This document shows positions 55,418 through 64,000 of a DNA stretch of 64,000 nucleotides, piece after piece. Made by a program: the position numbers and the translations under genes. The stretch covers positions 816,001-880,000 of the forward strand of contig JAPYXD010000308.1 of NCBI GenBank assembly GCA_030998225.1, read 5' to 3'. This DNA is from Diplolepis rosae (taxonomy: Eukaryota > Arthropoda > Insecta > Hymenoptera > Diplolepididae). The first letter of the stretch is position 1. The number at the start of each line of letters is the position of its first letter. The notes beneath the pieces were generated by a model. That model made no database searches and was not told the origin of the DNA. It worked only from the letters and a program-made list of their open reading frames with translations.

Positions 55418-55505
55418 TCGCAGCAACGAGAATCGAACGCTCGCACGCACGCACGCATCCTAACCCAATTCTAATCGCACGCCCTAACTCGCATAGCCGA
55501 TACAT
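55418..55505 (-). repeat. tRNA-like segment (possible SINE head)
   Basis: Minus strand GGCTATGCGAGTTAGGGC (A-box-like) and GAGCGTTCGATTCTCG (B-box-like), with a (GCGT)n run between. No convincing full tRNA fold. Confidence 0.35.
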
Positions 55506-55618
55506 GTCGTGGAGACTTGTGTAAAATATTTGGATCACATTCAGAGTTTCAAGGCAAAACTTAAATAATAGATAAATTTCAAATTTGACGTAATACACTT
55601 TATCAAGGTAAACATATA

Positions 55619-56512
55619 AAGTGTGATCAAATTGGAGGTACTTTTTCCAATAGGGTTTTATTGACATGTCACGCGTGACTACTGTCAAACTAAATACACA
55701 ATTTTATTCAGTTTTTATTGACATTTCATCATGGAAAGACTCACGCCTCAACAACGTTTACAAATCGTACAATTATATTACGAAAATGGACGCTCTGTGA
55801 AAAGTGTTTATCGCGCGCTCAGGCCAATTTATGGTGTACATAATCGTCCTACGGAACGCACTATTCGGCATTCCATCGGCAAACTCGAGAATAATTTAAC
55901 ATTATTGGATGATAGTTGACCGATTAGACCACGTACAGCCCGAACTGTAGAGAATATTGCGGCTGTAAATGAGAGTTTTGCCGAAGACCCGGAAGAATCG
56001 ATTCGGCGCCGATCTCAACAACTTGGCCTATCTTATAAACGACTTTTTGATGCCGGAAATTGAAGCCCGTAATCTCTACGACATTTGGTTCGAACAAGAC
56101 GGCGCTACATGTTATACAGCCCGTGAAAAAATGGATTTACCTCTCGTCTCGGACCGGTGGATTGGCCTCCAAGATCGTGTGATGTCACACCTTTGGACTT
56201 TTATTTGTGGGGGTATGTAAAGTCTAAATGTTTTGTGGATAAACCAGCTACATACTATTGAGGCATTGGAAGCCAACATTACTGAAGTTATTAGCGAGAT
56301 ACCGACCGAAGTCCTGGAGCTGGTCATTCAAAATTGGTGTTTACAGATGGACGAATTAAAGCGCAGTTGCGGCCAACATTTGAAGGGGTTATCTTTAAAA
56401 AATAAATGTCGTGAATGGTTCTACACAAAAATAAAAAAGATTGCCCTATCAATTTGAATTTCCGTTGTTTTATTTCAATTTAAAATCCTATACCTCTAAA
56501 TTGATCACCCTT
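55619..56512 (+). mobile_element. Tc1-like element relic inside the hAT gene
   Basis: AAGTGTGATCAAATTGGAGG and its inverse CCTCTAAATTGATCACCCTT, TA on both sides. 894 bp. Confidence 0.8.
55731..56457 (+). pseudogene. Tc1-like transposase (WFQQDGAT group), internally deleted
   Basis: ATG at 55731 opens MERLTPQQRLQIVQLYYENG and RPTERTIRHSIGKLE, the N-terminal helix-turn-helix, then stops at 55917. A shifted frame continues ENIAAVNESFAEDPEESIRR and QQLGLSYKRLF. It then jumps over the first catalytic Asp block to LMPEIEARNLYDIWFEQDGA (second Asp), and a frameshift follows within the third-Asp region. The tail (TEVLELVIQNWCLQMDELKR, SCGQHLKGL) is recognisable to 56457. It is a different lineage from 53412 but the same group. 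It lies between the two halves of the hAT gene. 56513-57079 shows no gene. Confidence 0.85.
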
Positions 56513-57079
56513 TACTTACTCGGAACTAATTCTTCAATGTACGCTTCAATCCAGATTCAAACGAAATCAAACGACACGTAATCTCAAAATCTAACCAAAA
56601 TTATTACAAAAACATAAGGTCGAGCTGCATTGTCTGCTGTGCGATGCTACGAATTACGTTTCTGCGCATCGCTTTTTGTGACTGTCGAGAAAATTTTAGA
56701 AGACGGCATATAAAATCTGATGGACTTTAGGATACAATTTACAAAACTATTTGTTTGAATTACTCTCATTTTAAATTATTCGATAGTCTTTCAAAATCTA
56801 TGACAAATGAATCCAAAGATTATGAAACTTTTCATTACTTCTTAGAAAAGATCAGTTAGTGTTTAAAATACTTTTATAATAGTAAATACGCGACTTTTTT
56901 CTTCGACCTTGTTTTTTTAAAGTTATTCGACTTTTTTCTACTATTTCCTGAAAGTCATTGAAACCTTACAAGACTTTCTCCGATTTTACTTTCTGTCCAC
57001 GACTCTTCGAATAGTCTGTTAAATTTTAAGCGACAAATTTTTTCCGTGTATTAATCAAATTGTTCTCCTTCTTCATCAA

Positions 57080-58571
57080 AGGCCGGAGAGAACAACAAAA
57101 TTTGATGGAATTCAAAAAGAATTGTATAAAAAAGTTCTTAGTTCGATTTCGCATACTCAAATCCGGTGGCTTACTATATGTGCTGCAGCAAATAGAGCAA
57201 AAGAGTTATTAACAGCTCTTAAAATATATTTTTTAGAATATTTACCACGATCTGGAGCAAACACTGTTGAAAAAGTGAAATATTTAGACATTGTTAAATA
57301 CCTTCAAAATCCCTTGCTTGATACTTACCTTTCATTTGTTAAATCTACGGCTGAAATTTTTACCACGAATTTTACGGTTTTAATGCAACGTGATGAACCC
57401 CTTATACATATTTTACATTTTCAACTCAAAAAAATAATTAATTTATTACTTCGTATAATCGTTAAACCAGAAGCTATAGATTAAACTCTACCAGTAGAAT
57501 ATATAAATGTAGATACAATATTAGAAGACAAGGAAAACGTCTTAGAGTTGACGTCACTCGCATTCTTGGAAACTGTAAAAGATACGATAAATAATTTAGC
57601 CGAAGCCGATAAAGTAAGATTTTTGTTTGAAGTCAAAAAGTAACTAAACTAATTAAATAAATACATAATTAACAAAACAAAAAATTTAAACTTACATTTA
57701 TTTGAATGCGTTTCACCTTACAAAATACAAGAGTCTCGAAGTGTAAAAAATATAGTGAAAATTACAAAATTGTTGCCACTTAAAGATATTGATTACGAAA
57801 TGTTACAAACTGAATGGTGTTTGATCCAATGTAACAAAGATATAAAATTTCCATCGTCTTCCGATGCTCATGAAAGAATAGACAGTTTTTGGAGTCGCAT
57901 TTTTTCACTTCATACGATGTCTGAAGTAAAATATCCATATACAACTAAAGTTATAAAAGCAATTTTATCATTAGTACATGGAAGTGCAGGTGTAGAAAGG
58001 GGTTTCTCTGAGTCAGGAAATTTACTTACAAGTAACAGATCAAACATGGATGAAAGAACGTTTAATGCACAGTGTGCAATTTTAGATGGTTTAAAAATGT
58101 ATGATAATAAATCATATAAGGTACCAATTACAAGCGAATTGTTAAGATTTGCTCAAAATGCACACCGTTCTTATCAAATATACTTAGAAGATCCAGAGAG
58201 AGAAGAAAAAGAAATGGAAAAGCAAAAAGAAAAAGATGAAAAAATGTTAGCTAAAGAAAGAGAAATTGCGGAAAATTGGAAAAAAAGAGGTAACAACTAT
58301 TAAATGCTTAGAAAATGACTTAAAATTTCCCGAACAGGAGTATAAAGAAGCATCAAAAGATGCAGAAGATATGATGTTTGTATTAAAGAAAACATCAAAA
58401 AATAAAAAAATACAAGCTCATACTCTTAAGCAATTAGTAAAAGCTTTTGAGAAAGTTCGCGCAGTTGAGAAGTCAAAGTTAAACAATGTAACAAAATTAC
58501 AACAAAAAGTAGGAATTAGTATTTATTGCCTATACTTTAATAAATTAAATGCTGGACTGGATAAAGTATAA
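57080..58571 (+). pseudogene. hAT transposase, C-terminal half with dimerisation region
   Basis: Starts near 57122 with KVLSSISHTQIRWLTICAA and NRAKELLTALKIYFLEYLP, then a stop at 57482. The frame resumes (ENVLELTSLAFLETVKDTIN) and from 57755 gives DIDYEMLQTEWCLIQCNKD and YPYTTKVIKAILSLVHGSAG then VERGFSESGNLLTSNRSNMD, the hAT C-terminal dimerisation motif, followed by a long Lys/Glu coiled-coil tail. A frameshift at about 58270 moves the last 90 codons to another frame. An hAT-like end (inverse of CAGGTGTAAAAGCCCC) lies at 58720. The central catalytic part is missing. Inactive. Confidence 0.85.
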
Positions 58572-58639
58572 TGTAAAATAACTTAAACATTAAGTATTCC
58601 ATGTTTTTCATATATTTAATTATTATTAGTGCTTATAAA

Positions 58640-58720
58640 ATCATTTTTATTCATTCCCTTTTTTGCAAGAACTTTTCCCTTTTTCCCCTACAATTTTCAA
58701 AAAAGGGGCTTTTACACCTG
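58640..58720. mobile_element. hAT right terminus
   Basis: CCCTTTTTTGCAAGAACTTT to GGGGCTTTTACACCTG: read in reverse this starts CAGGTGTAAAAGCCCC, an hAT-type end with C/T-rich subterminal repeats. A second end of this kind is at 46614. The left end for 54721 was not found. Confidence 0.55.
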
Positions 58721-59127
58721 TTATTCAGAGTATATTTGAAAAAAATGGTTTAAAAAGATCTCTAAAACACTACACAAATTGCATTTTAAAACATCTTAAT
58801 ATACCCGAGTAGTTGGACAGCTATTTCCGATGGACGCAGTACCTAGACATTTTTGGAACTATAAGTTGGACAATGTTGTAATACACGGACACATTTGAAC
58901 CCAATATTTGGACAATAGTGTCATACGCGATTTTGTTTAGATAAATTATAATAATTATAAGTACTTAGCGATTAAATAAGAGTATTAAAAGTATTAAATG
59001 GTAATAAATTCTATCATTTGATTTTTGTATCAATTTTTATTATTCTTTTACAAAAATAATACGTTAATATTCGTAACATTAATTTTTTTATACCGTAGTA
59101 TCACACTTTTCTTTTTTATTTTAGTTT

Positions 59128-60451
59128 ATAAGAACTCCATTTCTTCAGAAATTAATGGAATTTCCAATTCAGCTAAGTCGGCATTCAACTTATTTAACTG
59201 CTCTGTTAAGGGAACAATATTCTCTTTGCTGTTTTCTGATTTTACTCACCTTTTCAAATTCTGTATTTGTGACTTAATTTCTTTCTTCTTTTGTTGTTTT
59301 TTCTTTCTACTTTCATTATTGGCCGACTGCAGAAAGACAGGTAGCGCCGCTCTCAGTGAAAGCGTTCGAAAGCGTCGGAAGAATAACATTGATAAAGGTT
59401 CAGCTTTTATGAGATTTTTAATAAAAGCTCGTATAAATAAAAGTAATAAGTTTGAAAAAGAGAATAATAATGTTTTTAAATACGTGGGGAATAGAAAACT
59501 GAAAGTAAGTAAAATTTTCTAGTGTAACTATTAATTTTCACTGCGTCATTTTAGGTTATTAAAATGTAAATAACAATCTGATTTTTTATACCCGACAAAA
59601 TGCTCACTGCATATAACATGATGTGGTTTTAAAATCCATTTAGATCCATTCGGGCTAGAAAAAAACGTCTAAATGTAAATACACAAGTATTGTATTGAAG
59701 GCATTGCCGCTGACTAAAAGTTTGGTTATGGTATCTTACTGAACTCGCTGTACAGCAGCAATCCACTTTTTCTTTTGATTTTTTTTGTAAGCATGTCTAG
59801 GGAATTTGTAAAATTCACACGTACTATTTTCGTGTGTATTTTCACAATTAAATACACAACAACTACTAACCATTGTAGAAATAAACAATAATATTCAATA
59901 TTTACAACAGTCTACTATGCAGACTATGCTATGCTTCTACGACGCCTTTTAGCATTTTCACCACCATGAACGCCTCGATCGTTTTGTTTATCCCCTCTGC
60001 CTTTCTGCAGTCTGCCAATATTGTTTTACAGCGCTCGTTTCTTTATCCCTCATCTTTTTGTTTATTTAATAAAATTGTTTGCTTCCTTTCTCTTTTTTCT
60101 GCTTCCTTTTCTTGCAATGCTGCCAATAGGTCGTCAACAACAGCTACAGATGGGGTATTCGTAGATGTAGCTTTTTTTTTCTTTTTTCCACAAAATGAAG
60201 GTACAGGGAAAAATTTTTGCAACTTGGCCCATATATGTAATTCATTTTTACAAGTATAGTACCTGATTCTTTGATTTTAAATAAAGCGTACTTTTTGGTA
60301 CTCCAAAATTGTGAGCAGCTTGGCGTAGAGTCTGTCCTTCACCCATTGCATTAATAAGAGCAGCTTGCATGCTCTCAATAAGATAGTTTTTTTCATTCCG
60401 CTTCTTTTGTACAACAGTTCCTCGACTACTAATTTTTTTATTCTTTTTCAT
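59128..60451 (-). pseudogene. pogo/psq-like transposase remnants
   Basis: The minus strand from 60451 encodes a basic start and QAALINAMGEGQTLRQAAHN, then FGVPKSTLYLK, a pipsqueak-type helix-turn-helix of the pogo/PIF groups. Further along the minus strand, TPSVAVVDDLLAALQEKEAE and KRERKQTILLNKQKD (about 60150-60060) resemble the acidic-basic C-terminal tail of pogo-like proteins, and SENSKENIVPLTEQLNKLNA and DLAELEIPLISEEMEFL (about 59260-59128) may be another tail. The DDE catalytic part is not present. CTGCAG-centred ADCRK-coding words at 59325 and, inverted, 60010 suggest rearrangement. The family call is tentative apart from the helix-turn-helix. Confidence 0.45.
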
Positions 60452-61775
60452 TTCAACTGTTTATTTTAAAGCACGTTTTTTCTTAGCCACCATACCAGAA
60501 ACTCAGATTGTAGATTTTGAGGTTAAGTTGTAAAAAGGTGCGAAAGTTTTTTCCTTAGACGTTTTACCCTCGAATAAGTTAATATTGATGATAATTTCAC
60601 AATACTGTCACAATAAAGCACTTTTTACAACAATTCTCTAATGAAAATTATATAAACTTTGTCAAAGTATGTATGTCCATGTACTACCTCGGTATATTAT
60701 TGCCTATGAGAGCTGAAGTGGGACGCCAATGCCGCGCTTGTTGGATTAGATTTAATCTATATTTATTTCTCGATCCTATTCTTATGCAATATGTAACATA
60801 ATTATTAATTGTGAAAATATTTATATATAAATATCTTGAATATAGGGATGAAAGGTGCAGTCTCGGATTTATTGGGATTTGACGAGTTCCTATTCCTACT
60901 TCTCTTTTGGCCTAGTCGCGTGATCTTCGCTGATTGGTAGAGAGGTGGGGGAGGGGGGATGACAACTTTGTCCGCACTCATGTCGCGGCATGTTGTATTG
61001 TCTGTGCATTGTACTATTAAATTGTACGCTCATTTGCAATGAGCGTTTTTTCGCAGGTGAAACAAAAACGAGCCCGGAATCGCCAATGATTTCGAGCACG
61101 AAGAAAAGCGATACCAAAGGAATCCGAGATCTTGGTGTATCTCGTTTTCCTTATGAACAAAAAATGCAACTTCGAACGATTTGTATACATTTTCTCAAAT
61201 ATTGGATGTCGCAAGAGTTCTAAATATTTTTTCGCAGGTCTGTCGATTAGAAATAACTTTTCAGCCATTTTTGACCCATTTTAGTTTCAAGGGATTTTTC
61301 CATGTTAGATACCTCAATAACATGCTTTTAAGGTACAGAAAATGTTCAAGTGATTTACTTATTTTTGTGGCAGTTTTCTAACTGATTCACCTAAAATAAT
61401 TAAAAACAATGAACAATCGTTCAACAGAGATACTTTTATGTAGCGTTGACGTAAATATAAATGGAAAATAAATCAAAGGAATAAGTGGGTAGCTGCAGTA
61501 AGAAGGCAAAAGTTATTATTTCTACGGAACTCTTGGACATCTCGTACGTGTTCTGCTAGAACGAGATTTTTACCTTTAATTTTCGTTTGTGGTTGAAATT
61601 CTATTGTATGTTTAATTGATTGAAAACCTGTTTTAATAATTATATCCATGATGAATTTGAATCTGAAAATAAACAATTAATATTTATTTTCTCAACAAGT
61701 ACCTAAAACTGTCATCATGAAATTACAATTTAATTCTTTATTATTTTTCTAGTATGTTTTGATCTGTCATTAACT
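60452..61775. other. No recognised gene
   Basis: 60690-61240 is less AT-rich, with GGGTTT-free complex sequence and a short GCTCATTTGCAATGAGC hairpin at 61028-61044. Overlapping frames on both strands (about 61017-61268) are open, but I recognise none. Confidence 0.5.
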
Positions 61776-61778
61776 TAA

Positions 61779-62343
61779 GGTAGTCGTCATGCCAAAAATC
61801 AGTCTCTGGAAAAAGAAGTTTCTCTATGATTTCAAGACTGAGAATTATATCATCAGCCGTGTCATATGTAAGAAAAAACACTCTTTTTAATGAAAAAATT
61901 TAAAAATTACGAAAAATAATATTTTAATAATGTTTTTTGTAATAGGATATTTCCATACTATCGCTTCTTACCAATATTTTGAAAATGATTGAAGTTTCTT
62001 AAATCTTAGCTTATTTTTTCGGGGGAAATATTCTCTACAACTTAACCGTTTCCAATTTTTGAAAATAAATCAATTATTATCAAATACAGCAATTTGTTTA
62101 TAAAAATTTTGTTTTGGAAAATTGATTTTTAATTATTTCAGCCATTAAAGAATTTATTTTCAAAAATTGGAAAGTCAAGTTGTAGAGAATATTTTCCCCG
62201 AAAAAATAAACAATGATTTAAGAAACTTCAATTATTTTTAAAAAATTGATAAGAAGCGATAGTAAGGAAAAATCCTATTACAAAAAACATTATTAAAAAA
62301 TTATTTCTTTTTCCAGAGACTGATTTTTGGCACGACAACTACC
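61779..62343. mobile_element. 565-bp TIR element flanked by TTAA
   Basis: GGTAGTCGTCATGCCAAAAA and its inverse TTTTTGGCACGACAACTACC, with TTAA outside both (61775-61778, 62344-62347). The arms pair over about 200 bp (TCAGTCTCTGGAAAAAGAA..., AATATTCTCTACAACTT). The same family, split, is at 38974/41405. Confidence 0.88.
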
Positions 62344-62347
62344 TTAA

Positions 62348-63019
62348 CCTTATATTTACTGGTTTCTATATCATTTTTATTATGGAAAATACTTACTTTT
62401 TACTGCTGATTTCACACAAATACTTCACAAGGAAAAACAATTGAATTTTAAAGTGAATTAAATTGTTTTTTTGTTTTGTTTTTTTATTGTTAATAAACAT
62501 TTTTATAACTAAGTCCCATTATAATACATTGCAAAAGTTCTCGAACAGCCTCCTTTAGTTTACTCATGCTATGGCGCTGCAGTCACGCACAGAGCGTATA
62601 GGGTTGTAAGCAGTCTAATCCGACGACGAGGTCAATTTCGGTCTCTTAGTGATGCCAGATGGAACTAATCCGTAAGGCGACGCCACCTCTGTCCTCTCAT
62701 ATAAAGGTATTGTTTTGCATGGTGTTCATAAACAAATTGAAACAATTATTGGAAAAATGGAAACATTTCCTGAATTCTAATAATTGTTTTTATTATTATT
62801 GAAGTTTAGTCTTTTTTGTGCATATTTATATATATTCATAACAAAATACAAGCATATATTTATACTGTGTGTGACTTAGATTTTTCATTATTTTTAATTT
62901 TTTTATTTTTGAAAATAAGACATTTTTACCAATTGATTTTCTCACAAAATAATGAATACTTGAGGGAAGTAGCAAGTTCATGTAATGAATGTGGTCCAGT
63001 TACGACATGTTTATGCCTA
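62348..63019. other. No recognised gene
   Basis: AT-rich. About 62570-62700 is a more GC-balanced stretch without recognisable features. Confidence 0.5.
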
Positions 63020-64000
63020 AAATATATTTTTTACATTCTCATCATGGATGAGAAGGTATTGGTTTTATGTGAAAAATGACTTTCGAAAATTTCATCAAAT
63101 CTTTACGTTTTGAGACCCCCTGAGTCCGAAAAAAGGGTTTTTACGAAAGTGTCTGTCTGTCTGTAGGTGGTGTGCGGCATAACTCTCGATAGAATTATCA
63201 GATTGAATTGTGCTTTGGCACACTTTATCGGAGCCGAAAAAGTAAGGACAAGTTCGTTAACCAGCCACATCCAATCAAAATTGACGGATTGAGCACTACT
63301 TTTGTGTTTTTGAAAATAATTTTTTGAAAAAATCAAAAATTTAAATACTAGTTTTAGATAGTGCTCATAAATCTCTAAAAATTATCCTGATAACATTTTT
63401 TGATTAAATCAAAATTAGAAATGTTACAGCATATTCAAATTCGAAAAAAGTCAATATCAAAATTCCATTTACAAGTTAAATTATACGAGATACGAAAAAA
63501 CGTTATGATACAATATTATTGAATAAATAAAGACCTACAAATTTGAATTGTAACATTTTTTCATAAGATGCATATTTTTTTGTTTAATTCAAAAATAATC
63601 TATTGATAATCCAAAATTCATTTTTTTAACAATAATATGTGAAATTCGAAAAAAACGTAAGAATACAAAGTTGTTCGTTTCAAAAAGATCTACAAGTTAT
63701 GTCTTACACAGTTTATGAAAAAACTTATATTTTTCGTTTCAATTCCAAAAAATACGATTAAAATTCAATAATTCCATTTTTTAGACAAAATATATGAGAT
63801 ACATATAAAAAGTTTAGATGTAAAATTATTTGCCTAAATGAGGTCTACACATTCTTATTAAGAAATTTCTCGACAGGATGTATATTTTATGTTTTGATTT
63901 TTAATATTAAATAATTCGATTTTTTTCACCAAAATATGTGAGATACACAAAAAAATAATGTTATTAATAAATTTTATTTTTGCCCAAACTTATTTTCTTA
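63020..64000. repeat. Inverted copy of the window-start repeat, longer at its inner end
   Basis: 63330-64000 is the reverse complement of about 410-1025 (same ~150-bp units). It extends further inward with GACCCCCTGAGTCCGAAAAA and (TGTC)n, and a hairpin TTCTCATCATGGATGAGAA at 63038 shared with 20370. The window ends inside it. Confidence 0.75.

Noticed and set aside
59025..59522. 165-codon open frame on the + strand
   Set aside because: Phe/Leu-rich from T-rich DNA; the opposite strand looks more protein-like.
1..64000. CRISPR arrays, operons, rRNA genes
   Set aside because: No regularly spaced identical repeats with unique spacers, no prokaryotic gene layout and no rRNA-like sequence; the gene structure is eukaryotic.

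Overview
The window looks like an AT-rich insect nuclear genome segment packed with transposons. The evidence is a spliced animal gene with GT-AG introns of 8 to 14 kb and many insect-type Tc1/mariner, hAT, piggyBac-type and Polinton remnants. Nothing identifies the species; a hymenopteran is a reasonable guess, but that is inference only.

One host gene is clear. It is the DNA polymerase alpha accessory B subunit (POLA2), read on the + strand from four exons at 11449-11534, 25206-26009, 33960-34169 and 42202-42520. The splice phases fit exactly: 1419 nt in total, 473 codons including the stop. The N-terminal part (roughly 125-150 residues by comparison with the usual length) is not seen and probably lies upstream of the window. 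Only about 1.4 kb of this 31 kb stretch is coding; the introns are filled with transposons.

Layout. 1-6.1 kb: a repeat block with a degenerate ~150-bp period, a 1.9-kb palindrome duplicating the first exon of an unknown gene family, a Tc1-like fragment, and a Polinton-type DNA polymerase pseudogene cut by three insertions. 6-11 kb: hairpins, TIR elements and an irritans-type mariner relic. 11.4-42.5 kb: POLA2 and its introns, holding six mariner relics, a 1.24-kb palindrome with an hAT-type MITE at its edge, a 1.3-kb piggyBac-ended foldback, several TTAA-flanked MITEs, tRNA-like SINE pieces, and a foldback with a small ORF in both arms. 42.8-46.5 kb: a locus with ~1.1-kb inverted arms around pieces of a gene with a DACGGQN motif (DUF7869-like). 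47-54.3 kb: nested inverted repeats, one holding a mariner, then a Tc1-like relic. 54.7-58.7 kb: a broken hAT transposase gene with a Tc1-like relic inside. 59-64 kb: pogo-like pieces, a 565-bp TTAA element, and an inverted copy of the repeat that opens the window.

Themes. Nearly every transposase is disabled by internal deletion, stops or nested insertion, while terminal repeats are often intact, so the region reads as a graveyard of non-autonomous derivatives. Three patterns seem least explained: the paired inverted duplications of 5' and 3' parts of a DACGGQN-type gene family (1649-3517 and 42815-46475), a large set of hairpin elements sharing ACAC(G/A)GAGAAAA termini around unrelated cores, and an element at 40863-41272 built from many copies of a short TCGGATT-like word that switches strand in its middle.
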